Assembly (NCBI GenBank): GCA_964580315.1
Contig: CAZOKH010000062.1
Span: 1 to 21,466, forward strand
DNA: 21,466 nucleotides
Reading direction: 5' to 3'
Origin: CAZOKH01 sp964580315
Lineage (GTDB): Bacteria; Chloroflexota; Anaerolineae; Anaerolineales; Anaerolineaceae
Shown here: positions 1-7,798 of the stretch, one piece after another
Layout of the letters: each line of letters begins with the position of its first letter
How positions within the stretch are numbered: the first letter of the stretch is position 1
Position numbers and translations under genes: made by a program
The notes under the pieces: generated by a model
Databases searched by the model: none
Seen by the model: the letters and a program-made list of their open reading frames with translations, nothing else
What the model was told of the DNA's origin: nothing

Positions 1-1
1 C

Positions 2-1543
2 CTGCAAGACAAAGCCACCCTGACCCGCGATGAAATGGGCAAAATCCTCGGACAGATTACCACCAACTGGGACTTCAATACCGCCAAGAGTCTGGCTGAA
101 GGTCATTTGACCAGCGCCGCCGCTGCCGACAAAGGCGAAGTATTCATCCTGGCGCCGAATGACGGCACCGCCCGCGCCATTGCCGACGCTTTTGGCGCTG
201 ACAAAGACGTGACCAGCTACTACGTAACCGGTCAGGATGCTGAAAAAGCTTCCGTGCAGTACATCATCGACGGCAAACAATCGATGACTGTATTCAAAGA
301 TGTTCGCACCCTGGTTGCGGATGCCATCACTGCCTCGGTTGCCCTGCTGAAGGGTGAAGAACCGGCTGCCAAAGGTTCCTACAACAATGGCAAGGTTGAT
401 GTTCCCGCCATCCAGTCAGCAGTGGTTTCTGTTGACAAAGAGAATGTTCAGGCTGCTCTGATCGACTCGGGTTACTATGCTGCCAGCGATTTCACCGGTC
501 TGGGTGAAGCTGCCGCCCCCGAAGGCAAACTGGCGGTTGGCATTGTGCTGCCGACCAAAGACGAACCGCGCTGGATTCAGGACGAAACCCGCTTCAAAGA
601 TGCCTTGAACGAGGCTGGCTACGAAGTGGAAATCCTGTTCAGCCAGGGTCAATCAGCTAAAGAAAAAGAGAACGTTGAAGCCCTGATCACCAAAGGCATC
701 AAAGTTCTCATCATCTGCCCGCAAGACGGCGCTGCTGCCGCTGCTGCTGCTGATGCCGCCCACGCCGCCGGCGTGAAAGTAGTCTCCTACGACCGCCTGA
801 TCACTGAAACCGAAGCTGTGGACTACTATGTGACCTTCGACAGCATCGCCGTGGGCGCCCAGCAGGCTCAGTACCTGGTGGACAAAGCCGGCGAAGGCAA
901 AGGCCTGCCGCTGTACCTGTATGCCGGTGCTTCCTCTGACAACAATGCCTTTATCTTCTTCGAAGGCGCCTGGGGCGTGCTGCAGCCCAAAGTTGCTGAC
1001 GGCACATTCGTGATCAAGAACTCCAGCGAAGCGGTGGCCCTGCAAGACAAAGCCACCCTGACCCGCGATGAAATGGGCAAAATCCTCGGACAGGTTACCA
1101 CCAACTGGGATTTCAATACCGCCAAGAGCCTGGCTGAAGCCAACCTGACCGTTGCCACGGCTGCCGATAAGGGTGACGTGTTCATCCTGGCGCCGAATGA
1201 CGGCACCGCCCGCGCCATTGCCGACGCCTTCGGCGCCGACAAAGATGTGACCAGCTATGTAGTGTCCGGTCAGGATGCTGAAAAAGCTTCCGTACAGTAC
1301 ATCATCGACGGTAAACAATCGATGACTGTGTGGAAAGATGTTCGCACCCTGGTTGCGGATGCCATTTCCGCTTCGGTTGCCCTGCTGAAGGGTGAAGAAC
1401 CGGCTGCCAAAGGTTCCTACAACAATGGCAAGATCGATGTTCCCGCCATACAGTCAGCAGTGGTTTCTGTTGACAAAGAGAATGTCAAATCCACGTTGAT
1501 CGAATCTGGCTACTATGCTGCCAGCGACTTCACCGGACTTGAG
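2..1543 (+). repeat. In-frame tandem duplication, period 1038 bp
   Basis: The sequence from base 1 recurs from base 1039. The first 55 bases of both copies are identical. Further identical blocks alternate with patches of many substitutions, for example around 105-150 versus 1143-1188. The frame is kept, so each unit is one sugar-binding domain. Only the last half of the first unit is visible. Scattered synonymous and non-synonymous differences argue against an assembly duplicate. The patchy identity suggests gene conversion between units. Confidence 0.9.
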
Positions 1544-1546
1544 TAA
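2..1546 (+). CDS. ChvE-like sugar-binding protein with tandem binding domains (5' partial)
   Basis: This is the substrate-binding component of a CUT2 sugar ABC transporter; it should capture a monosaccharide outside the membrane and deliver it to the permease. The reading frame is open from base 2, so the start and signal peptide lie outside the window. The first ~170 visible residues are the C-terminal part of one periplasmic-binding domain. A short linker (GEAAAPEGK) joins it to a complete second domain with the ChvE/XylF-type motifs YDRLI, DYYVTFDS, APNDGTARAIADAF and GQDAEKAS. The C-terminal parts of the two domains are near copies at a spacing of 1038 bp (346 codons), with about 16 differences in about 170 residues by eye. 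No stop, ribosome site or signal peptide separates them, so this is one polypeptide with at least two binding domains. Codons are strongly GC-ended compared with the downstream ATPase gene, which suggests high expression. The exact sugar cannot be read from the sequence. Confidence 0.9.
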   Translation: MQDKATLTRDEMGKILGQITTNWDFNTAKSLAEGHLTSAAAADKGEVFILAPNDGTARAIADAFGADKDVTSYYVTGQDAEKASVQYIIDGKQSMTVFKDVRTLVADAITASVALLKGEEPAAKGSYNNGKVDVPAIQSAVVSVDKENVQAALIDSGYYAASDFTGLGEAAAPEGKLAVGIVLPTKDEPRWIQDETRFKDALNEAGYEVEILFSQGQSAKEKENVEALITKGIKVLIICPQDGAAAAAAADAAHAAGVKVVSYDRLITETEAVDYYVTFDSIAVGAQQAQYLVDKAGEGKGLPLYLYAGASSDNNAFIFFEGAWGVLQPKVADGTFVIKNSSEAVALQDKATLTRDEMGKILGQVTTNWDFNTAKSLAEANLTVATAADKGDVFILAPNDGTARAIADAFGADKDVTSYVVSGQDAEKASVQYIIDGKQSMTVWKDVRTLVADAISASVALLKGEEPAAKGSYNNGKIDVPAIQSAVVSVDKENVKSTLIESGYYAASDFTGLE

Positions 1547-1562
1547 ACTGTAGGTTCAGTCT

Positions 1563-1602
1563 TTACAGGGATAGTGACAGAATATCGTCACTATCCCTGT
1601 AA
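1563..1602 (+). promoter_or_regulatory. Perfect 16-bp hairpin between binding-protein and ATPase genes
   Basis: Arms at 1563-1578 (TTACAGGGATAGTGAC) and 1587-1602 are perfectly complementary around an 8-base loop. No T-run follows, so it is not a classical rho-independent terminator. It sits 16 bases after the binding-protein stop codon and 32 bases before the ATPase start. In sugar ABC operons such hairpins often protect the upstream mRNA from 3' decay, so more binding protein than ATPase is made. The structure is seen; the role is inferred. Confidence 0.75.
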
Positions 1603-1634
1603 CCCTTAGGATTTGAGATGGAGTGGAAATAATT

Positions 1635-3155
1635 ATGAGTACTCCTATACTCGAAATGAAAAATATCACCAAAGAATTTCCCGGCGTTAAAGCACTGAAT
1701 GATGTAACCTTTTCAGTGAATGCTGGTGAAATTCACTGCCTGGTGGGTGAAAATGGCGCAGGAAAATCAACGTTGATGAAAGTGTTGAGTGGCGTTTATC
1801 CACACGGCGATTATACCGGCGAGATTATTTTTAACGGCGTTGAACAGAAGTTTAAAGGAATTGCTGACAGCGAGAAGGCAGGTATTGCAATTATTTACCA
1901 GGAATTAGCCCTGGTGCCCGAATTAACCGTTTACGAAAACATTTTTCTGGGTCATGAAATTAAGCAGGGAATGGTAATTGACTGGAACGAGACCATCAAG
2001 CAGGCCGGTATCATGCTGGAAAAGGTTAAGTTGAATGTCAATCCGGAATTGAAAGTGAAGGACCTGGGGGTGGGCAAGCAGCAATTAATCGAAATTGCCA
2101 AAGCCTTAAGCCGCGATGTTAAGTTGTTGATCCTGGATGAACCCACCTCTGCATTGAATGAATCGGACAGCGAAAATTTACTCCAACTCCTGCGCGGGCT
2201 AAAAGACCAGGGTGTTACCTGTGTACTCATTTCACACAAGCTGAAAGAAGTTATCAAAATTGCTGATACGGTTACAGTGCTGCGCGATGGTAAGACCATT
2301 TGCACCCTGGATGCTCATAAAGGCGAAGTTTCTGAAACAGTGCTGATTAAGAACATGGTTGGACGTGAGATTGATAATATTTATCCAAATCGCGAACGCA
2401 AGATTGAAGACGAAATAGTTCTTGAAATCAAAGACTGGAATGCTTACGACCCCAAACTGGGACGAGAAATTCTTAAGAATATCAATTTGTTTGTTAAAAA
2501 AGGGGAAATCGTGGGCCTGGCTGGTTTGATGGGATCAGGACGCACGGAGTTTGCTTTGAGCGTGTTTGGCAACCCCGATGGTTACCATGTGAACGGCGAT
2601 CTAATAATTAAAGGAAAAAAACGTCAATTCGGACATCCTCACGATGCCATCCGTTCGGGTCTGGCGTATGTGACAGAAGACCGCAAGGGTGATGGTTTGA
2701 TTTTGATTCAGGATGTGAAACAAAATATCACCCTGGCGAATTTACTCGAAATTGCTCAACGCGGCGTTGTTGATGATAATGCTGAAATTGTTGTTGCCAC
2801 TGATTACAAAGAGTCTTTAAATATCAAGACCCCCACTGTTGAACAAACGGTACAGAACCTGAGCGGTGGCAATCAACAAAAAGTGTCGCTGGGAAAATGG
2901 CTGTTTGTCAAACCAGATATTCTTATCCTGGACGAACCCACCCGCGGCATTGATGTTGGTGCAAAATACGAAATTTACACCATCATGAACCGCCTGGTGG
3001 AACAGGGTATGAGCATTATCATGATCTCATCCGAGTTACCTGAAATTCTGGGTATGAGCGATAGAATTTATATTGTCTCCTCAGGCAGAATTACCGGTGA
3101 ACTGCCGATTGAGGAAGCATCACAAGAAGCAATTATGCACCTGGCAACAGATTGA
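1635..3155 (+). CDS. gguA: CUT2 sugar ABC transporter ATPase, two NBDs (GguA/MmsA/XylG type)
   Basis: This 506-residue cytoplasmic ATPase powers sugar uptake through the downstream permease. NBD1 is canonical: Walker A GENGAGKST at 38-46, Q-loop near 89, Walker B LLILDEP at 164-170 and the H-loop histidine at 201, although its signature is LGVGKQQ rather than LSGGQ. NBD2 has a degenerate Walker A (GLMGSGRTE, 298-306, no lysine), a good signature LSGGNQQ (409-415), ILDEPTRGID near 431-440, and SSE in place of the H-loop. This asymmetry is normal for RbsA/XylG-type ATPases. The sequence LDEPTSALNESDSE recalls GguA/MmsA. An in-frame GTG lies at 1623, but ATG 1635 is preferred because GGAG (1620-1623) lies 11 bases upstream and the protein then starts like its family. 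Ten bases separate it from the permease gene, so they are probably cotranscribed. Confidence 0.93.
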   Translation: MSTPILEMKNITKEFPGVKALNDVTFSVNAGEIHCLVGENGAGKSTLMKVLSGVYPHGDYTGEIIFNGVEQKFKGIADSEKAGIAIIYQELALVPELTVYENIFLGHEIKQGMVIDWNETIKQAGIMLEKVKLNVNPELKVKDLGVGKQQLIEIAKALSRDVKLLILDEPTSALNESDSENLLQLLRGLKDQGVTCVLISHKLKEVIKIADTVTVLRDGKTICTLDAHKGEVSETVLIKNMVGREIDNIYPNRERKIEDEIVLEIKDWNAYDPKLGREILKNINLFVKKGEIVGLAGLMGSGRTEFALSVFGNPDGYHVNGDLIIKGKKRQFGHPHDAIRSGLAYVTEDRKGDGLILIQDVKQNITLANLLEIAQRGVVDDNAEIVVATDYKESLNIKTPTVEQTVQNLSGGNQQKVSLGKWLFVKPDILILDEPTRGIDVGAKYEIYTIMNRLVEQGMSIIMISSELPEILGMSDRIYIVSSGRITGELPIEEASQEAIMHLATD

Positions 3156-3165
3156 GGAGGCTGAC

Positions 3166-4350
3166 ATGTCTTTTACACAAAATCTTCAAAAGATATTAAA
3201 ACAAAACATCCGTGAATACGGTATGTATATTGCGCTTTTCATTATTATGGGTTTCTTTACCATTACTACTGACGGTATTTTCATCTCATCCCGAAATATC
3301 AGCAACTTAATGAACCAAACCGGGTACATTGCAGTGTTGGCGGTAGGTATGACACTGGTTATTGTCACCCGGCAAATTGACCTGTCGGTAGGTTTTCTGG
3401 CTGGTTTTATGGGTGCAGTGGCCGCCATTGCCATGGTTTCCTGGCATCTACCCGTTTATGTCGTGATCCCATTGGTGTTGGCGCTGGGTGCGGTGGCTGG
3501 TTTGGTTATGGCATTCCCGGTGGCGCAACTGGGCATCCCGGCGTTTGTGGCATCACTGGCTGGCTGGTTGATTTACCGCGGCGCCATTCTGCTGGTGACC
3601 ATGGGCACCGGCACCATCATCATTCCCGATGCGGCTTTCAATGCCATTGGCAATGGTTTCATTCCCGATTTTCCTGAAATGGGAATTCTGCCGGGAGTTC
3701 ACAAGTTAACATTGCTGCTAGGCGTGCTGGCCATTATCCTGTTTATATTCAATTCAATCAATGATCGTAAGAAAAAACAGGCTTACAATTTTGAAGTGCT
3801 GCCCATGGATATGTTTATTTTGCAGATTGTCTTTATCTCTGCATTGATTAGTTATATTACCTGGGTACTGGCGGGGTACCAGGGGCTTTCCTGGACGCTG
3901 GTGGTCGTATTAGTGGTTGTGGCAATCTATGACTTCGTTACCAATAAAACGGTTATTGGAAGGCATATTTATGCTGTTGGCGGCAACCCGGAAGCCGCTG
4001 AATTGAGCGGTATCAGTGTCAAGAAAATCCTTTACATTGTCTTTGGTTCAATGGGTATGCTTTCAGCTTTATCAGGTATTTTATTTGCCTCCCGTCTGCA
4101 ATCAGCGACCACAACAGCGGGTACTCTATTTGAATTGGATGCCATTGCCGCGGCGTATGTGGGCGGTGTGTCGGCTGCTGGCGGTGTTGGTAAAGTTACC
4201 GGTTCATTGATTGGTGCAGTGGTGATGATGTCTTTGACCAGCGGCATGAACTTAATGGGAATCGATATTTCATTGCAATATATTGTTCGTGGTCTGGTCT
4301 TAACTCTGGCTGTGGTTTTTGATGTTGCCACTCGCCGGGCAAGTAAATAA
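3166..4350 (+). CDS. gguB: CUT2 sugar ABC transporter permease (GguB/XylH type)
   Basis: This 394-residue inner-membrane protein forms the sugar channel with the preceding ATPase. After a short basic cytoplasmic N-terminus (KILKQNIREYG), hydrophobic segments run almost to the end. Family features include VTRQIDLSVG near residue 65, the loop GRHIYAVGGNPEAAELSGI, and the C-terminal Gly-rich stretch AAYVGGVSAAGGVGKVTGS. A polar insertion with RKKKQ near 205 lies between membrane segments, as is usual for the xylose/multiple-sugar branch. ATG 3166 is chosen over an earlier in-frame ATG inside the ATPase gene because a strong ribosome site (GAGGAGG, 3154-3160) lies just upstream, overlapping the ATPase stop. 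It completes the first transporter; a terminator follows. Confidence 0.93.
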   Translation: MSFTQNLQKILKQNIREYGMYIALFIIMGFFTITTDGIFISSRNISNLMNQTGYIAVLAVGMTLVIVTRQIDLSVGFLAGFMGAVAAIAMVSWHLPVYVVIPLVLALGAVAGLVMAFPVAQLGIPAFVASLAGWLIYRGAILLVTMGTGTIIIPDAAFNAIGNGFIPDFPEMGILPGVHKLTLLLGVLAIILFIFNSINDRKKKQAYNFEVLPMDMFILQIVFISALISYITWVLAGYQGLSWTLVVVLVVVAIYDFVTNKTVIGRHIYAVGGNPEAAELSGISVKKILYIVFGSMGMLSALSGILFASRLQSATTTAGTLFELDAIAAAYVGGVSAAGGVGKVTGSLIGAVVMMSLTSGMNLMGIDISLQYIVRGLVLTLAVVFDVATRRASK

Positions 4351-4395
4351 CCCGGTAAAAATATCAGGAGAAACCATTTTTATTCTATAGATCCT

Positions 4396-4441
4396 TCCCC
4401 CGGCAGAAGAAGAACCTTTTTCTGGCTTCGATGCCGGGGGA
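4396..4441 (+). other. GC-rich hairpin after the first transporter operon
   Basis: TCCCCCGGCA (4396-4405) pairs perfectly with TGCCGGGGGA (4432-4441). The 26-base loop can pair further (GAAG with CTTC). It stands 45 bases after the permease stop and directly before the next hairpin. There is no T-run, so it is more likely an RNA 3'-end stabiliser or an accessory termination hairpin than a terminator on its own. Confidence 0.6.
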
Positions 4442-4455
4442 GGGGGGGAATAGCA

Positions 4456-4488
4456 AAAAGGTGAGGGTGCGAAAACCCCTCACCTTTT
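4456..4488 (+). terminator. Rho-independent terminator between the two sugar operons
   Basis: AAAAGGTGAGGG (4456-4467) and CCCTCACCTTTT (4477-4488) form a perfect 12-bp stem with a 9-base loop. The flanking A- and T-tracts give the usual U-run within and at the end of the stem. It lies downstream of the first permease gene and about 108 bases before the next start codon, so it should end the first operon. The symmetrical A/T tracts would allow action in both directions. Confidence 0.78.
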
Positions 4489-4529
4489 CAAAACAGGCGC
4501 GCGATACCTGGTTGGAATCAAGGAATAGG

Positions 4530-4562
4530 CTTATGTTCTCCATAAGTATTCGGGATTATGAT
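4530..4562 (+). promoter_or_regulatory. Possible promoter/operator before the XylF-like gene
   Basis: CTTATG (4530-4535) and CATAAG (4541-4546) form an inverted repeat with a 5-base gap. TATGAT (4557-4562) is a reasonable -10 element, but no good -35 sequence lies at 16-18 bases. Position between a terminator and the next start codon suggests the second operon's promoter and perhaps an operator. Weak on sequence alone. Confidence 0.3.
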
Positions 4563-4595
4563 CATCGGGAGAATTAATTTAATCATGGAGGCAGC

Positions 4596-5693
4596 ATGAT
4601 TTATCACGGCAAATCGATTGGCCTGGCGGCTTTTTTTGCCATTATTCTTTTTTCTATAACAGCATGCACCTCGACTGTACCCGAACTGGATAACAATGCT
4701 GTTCAGGGTGAGAAAATTGCCATTCTATTGCCCGAGACGAAAACTGCGCGCTATGAATCGCAGGATTTGCCGAATTTTAAAGCGAAATTGGTAGAACTTG
4801 GATTTGATCTGAAAAACCTGATTTACAGCAATGCCAATCAAGACGCATCTGCCCAGCAACAACAGGCTGAAGCTGCCATTACCAATGGCGCAAAGGTGCT
4901 GGTGTTAGACCCGGTGGATTCGGATGCCGCTGCCACCATTGCCGACCTGGCGAAATCAAAAGGCATACCGGTCATCTCCTACGACCGATTAATCAAAGGA
5001 TCGGATGCGGTTGATTATTACATATCCTTTGATAACGAAAAGGTGGGCAGACTTCAGGGTGAAAGCCTGTTAAATGCCCTGAAAGGTATTCATACCCCGA
5101 CTATAGTCATGATCAACGGATCACCGACGGACAATAATGCCATTTATTTCAAAAAAGGTGCACACAGTGTGCTGGACGGCAAGGTAAACATTGCCAAGGA
5201 ATATGATACGCCTGATTGGAGCCCTGACAAAGCGCAAGATCAAATGGCGCAGGCATTGACAGCCCTGGGAAACCGGGTGGATGGCGTTTATGCAGCCAAT
5301 GACGGCACCGGCGGAGGCGCGATTGCAGCCATGAAAGCCGGAGGAATCCATCCGCTGCCGCCAGTCACCGGTCAGGATGCTGAACTGGCTGCCATTCAAC
5401 GAATTCTGATTGGTGAACAATACATGACCGTTTATAAAGCCATTAAACCAGAAGCTGAAAGAGCCGCGGAGATGGCCTATTATCTTTTTTTAGGGAAAGA
5501 GATCCCAGAAGAATGGATTACTGGAATGGTGAATAACGGAAAGAAAGAAATTCCTTCTGTTTTGTTGGAGCCAATTGCGGTAACACGCGACAATGTAAAA
5601 TCCACCGTAATTGCGGATGGATTCTGGCGAGTGGAGCAGGTTTGCATAGCGGAATATGAACAAGCCTGCCGGGAAGTTGGCATTATCGAGTAA
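4596..5693 (+). CDS. XylF-like sugar-binding lipoprotein
   Basis: This 365-residue protein is the sugar-binding component of the second CUT2 transporter. It starts with a lipoprotein signal: charged N-terminus, hydrophobic segment, and lipobox ITAC with Cys24 as the probable lipidated residue. The mature part is one periplasmic-binding fold with XylF-family motifs KIAILLPETKTARYE, VISYDRLIKGSDAVDYYISF, AANDGTGGGAIAAMKAGG and TGQDAELAAIQRI. The end carries two cysteines (VEQVCIAEYEQACREVG) that could form a disulfide, as in other xylose-type binding proteins. The start ATG follows GGAGG in ATGGAGGCAGC. It is clearly a distant paralogue of the tandem binding protein at the left edge. Xylose or a related sugar is likely but not proven. 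Confidence 0.9.
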   Translation: MIYHGKSIGLAAFFAIILFSITACTSTVPELDNNAVQGEKIAILLPETKTARYESQDLPNFKAKLVELGFDLKNLIYSNANQDASAQQQQAEAAITNGAKVLVLDPVDSDAAATIADLAKSKGIPVISYDRLIKGSDAVDYYISFDNEKVGRLQGESLLNALKGIHTPTIVMINGSPTDNNAIYFKKGAHSVLDGKVNIAKEYDTPDWSPDKAQDQMAQALTALGNRVDGVYAANDGTGGGAIAAMKAGGIHPLPPVTGQDAELAAIQRILIGEQYMTVYKAIKPEAERAAEMAYYLFLGKEIPEEWITGMVNNGKKEIPSVLLEPIAVTRDNVKSTVIADGFWRVEQVCIAEYEQACREVGIIE

Positions 5694-5766
5694 GAAAATT
5701 CGGAGAAACCTGTGCCAATCCAATTTGCACTCCGGCGGGTATCTCCTGGTTTCAAGAGGTTTTTAA

Positions 5767-6564
5767 ATGGTTACTGGTTTTCCCTGTTTTCCCACACTTG
5801 AATTGCGTGGGGTCTCAAAGCGATTTGGTGCAGTGCAGGCCCTGTGTGATGTTGATTTGAAAGTTTTCCCCGGAGAAGTAGTGGGGTTAGTCGGAGAAAA
5901 TGGGGCGGGCAAGTCAACTTTAATCAAATGCATCGCCGGAATTTTCCCGATCGACACGGGTGAAATCTGGTTTGAGGGGCAGGTGGTGCATATTCGCAGC
6001 CCCAAAGATGCGAATCGACTGGGCATTCAAACGGTTTACCAGGACCTGGCTTTGTGTGATAACCTGGATGTTGTTGCGAATTTATTCCTGGGCCGTGAAC
6101 TTACCGGTACAATACCCATTGATGAAGAAATGATGGAGAAACGCGCCATTGAAGTGCTGGAAGGTTTATCCATCACGCTGCCGAATGTGCGCAGTGAAAT
6201 TAAAACCCTGTCGGGCGGTCAGCGCCAGTCGGTAGCCATATCACGAGCAGTGATCTGGAATTCCAAACTGGTCATCCTGGACGAGCCGACCGCCGCACTG
6301 GGATATTTACAGGCTCAGCAGGTGCTGGAATTAATCAAGCGCTTAAAAAAGCAAGGATTGGCCGTGATTTTGGTGAATCATAATCTGGAAGAAATATTTC
6401 AAGTTGTTGACCGCGTGAGTGTATTGCGCCTGGGACGGAATAACGGCGTGTTTTCGGTAAGAAGCACCACGCGCGAACAGGTACTCAAAGCCATTACTGG
6501 TGCAGATTATGGCATGAAACAGATAATGAAAACGGTTGAAGAACCCCGGGAGGCTTTTGGATGA
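5767..6564 (+). CDS. Single-NBD CUT2 sugar ABC transporter ATPase
   Basis: This 265-residue ATPase belongs to the XylG/RbsA class but contains one NBD instead of two. All catalytic motifs are canonical: Walker A GENGAGKST (43-51), Q-loop at 92, signature LSGGQRQ (148-154), Walker B VILDEP with catalytic Glu173, and the H-loop histidine His205 in VNHNLEE. The chain ends about 55 residues after the H-loop, so it is a complete single domain, not a truncated pair. AGAGG lies 8 bases before the ATG. The stop overlaps the permease start by four bases (ATGA), showing translational coupling. It can form a homodimer like other single-NBD CUT2 ATPases, or pair with the degenerate NBD of the kinase fusion encoded two genes downstream. 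Confidence 0.92.
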   Translation: MVTGFPCFPTLELRGVSKRFGAVQALCDVDLKVFPGEVVGLVGENGAGKSTLIKCIAGIFPIDTGEIWFEGQVVHIRSPKDANRLGIQTVYQDLALCDNLDVVANLFLGRELTGTIPIDEEMMEKRAIEVLEGLSITLPNVRSEIKTLSGGQRQSVAISRAVIWNSKLVILDEPTAALGYLQAQQVLELIKRLKKQGLAVILVNHNLEEIFQVVDRVSVLRLGRNNGVFSVRSTTREQVLKAITGADYGMKQIMKTVEEPREAFG

Positions 6565-7790
6565 CAAACTTCCAAAAAGAAATGTTAACCGCTCCCCCTC
6601 CAGGCATTCATAAGCCTGCAAAGAAATCAGATCGGGTTGCGCGGTGGGATCTGGGGTCATTTCCCATTGTGATCGGGTTGTTGTTGATCTGGGGAATTTT
6701 CCAAATGGCCAATGATAAATTCCTTTCCCCGGTCAATCTCACCAATCTCATGTTTCAAATTTCAGCCCTGGGGACAATTACTGTGGGCGCTGTGCTGGTG
6801 CTGCTTATTGGAGAAGTTGATCTGTCGGCAGGCATTTTAAGCGGCCTGTCGGCGGCGGTTATGGCGGTTCTCAATGTTAAGGCGGGATTCCCCGGGCCGC
6901 TGGCGGTGCTGGTGGGGCTGCTGACCGGCTTGCTGATTGGATTGTTTCACGGTTTTTGGATTACCCGATTTCGCATCCCGTCTTTCATCGTCACCCTGGC
7001 CGGGCAAATTGGCTGGACGGGTGCTCTCTTATCCGTTCTTGGAAACACCGGCACGGTCAATTTGCGCGATCCGTTTATTCTAGGCCTGGCGGGAACGTTT
7101 ATGAAAAGAGACGTGCCTAACGGTGAAATGCTGGGATGGGCGCTGGGGTGTGTGTTTGTGGCGGGTTTTGTGATTAACCTGGTTTTGGAACGGCGCAGAC
7201 GGCTGAAAGTTGGTTTGACGGTACATTCCATTAATAATATTTTGTTCAGAAGCCTGGTGATATCGGGAATTGTTTTCGGCGCATTGTTCATCATGAATGC
7301 TGACCGGGGCATACCATCATCATTGATTTTTTTCATTGGAAGTGTCATTTTTATCGACTTTTTGACCAAGCGTACCGTGTTCGGCAGGCATATTTATGCA
7401 GTGGGCGGGAACGCCGAAGCAGCTTATCGGGCGAGCATCAATGTGAATATTGTTCGCATTGCGGTGTTCGGCCTGGCGTCAACACTGGCGGCTTTTGGTG
7501 GAATTTTGGCTGCTTCGAGATTGCTGGCAGTTAATCAATCATCCGGCGGCAGTGATTTGCTGTTGAATGTGATTGCGGCTGCCGTGATTGGCGGCACCAG
7601 CCTGTTTGGAGGACGCGGAAGCGCCTGGTCGGCGCTTTTGGGGGCATTAATTATTGGATCAATCTCAAATGGTATGGATTTGCTTGCACTACCTTCTCCA
7701 ATTAAGGTTATGATTACAGGAGCGGTATTGCTTTCAGCGGTGACGATTGAAAGCATTTCCCGGCATCGACGTGAGGCAGTTGGAAGGTAG
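6561..7790 (+). CDS. CUT2 sugar ABC transporter permease (XylH type)
   Basis: This 409-residue integral membrane protein is the channel of the second sugar transporter. A polar N-terminal tail of about 30 residues precedes the first hydrophobic segment. Family landmarks match the first permease: LLIGEVDLSAG, RIPSFIVTLAGQIGW, FGRHIYAVGGNAEAAYRASI and VIGGTSLFGGRGSAWSALLGA. A basic stretch (LERRRRLKVG) near residue 210 marks a cytoplasmic loop. The start overlaps the ATPase stop by four bases, and eight bases separate its stop from the ABC-kinase start, so the genes are very likely one transcript. Confidence 0.92.
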   Translation: MTNFQKEMLTAPPPGIHKPAKKSDRVARWDLGSFPIVIGLLLIWGIFQMANDKFLSPVNLTNLMFQISALGTITVGAVLVLLIGEVDLSAGILSGLSAAVMAVLNVKAGFPGPLAVLVGLLTGLLIGLFHGFWITRFRIPSFIVTLAGQIGWTGALLSVLGNTGTVNLRDPFILGLAGTFMKRDVPNGEMLGWALGCVFVAGFVINLVLERRRRLKVGLTVHSINNILFRSLVISGIVFGALFIMNADRGIPSSLIFFIGSVIFIDFLTKRTVFGRHIYAVGGNAEAAYRASINVNIVRIAVFGLASTLAAFGGILAASRLLAVNQSSGGSDLLLNVIAAAVIGGTSLFGGRGSAWSALLGALIIGSISNGMDLLALPSPIKVMITGAVLLSAVTIESISRHRREAVGR

Positions 7791-7798
7791 GTTGCACT

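Noticed and set aside
653..1318. Long open frame on the minus strand (221 residues) inside the binding-protein gene
   Set aside because: It is antisense to a clear coding gene with strong GC-ended codon bias, has no recognisable domain, and similar shadow frames occur throughout.
2..1546. Tandem binding-domain repeat as an assembly artefact
   Set aside because: The two units differ at many scattered positions, with both silent and amino-acid changes, and stay in frame. A collapsed or duplicated read would give identical copies.
4436..4448. G-quadruplex in the G-rich run after the first operon
   Set aside because: There are only two G tracts in a row and the first is better explained as one arm of a perfect hairpin.
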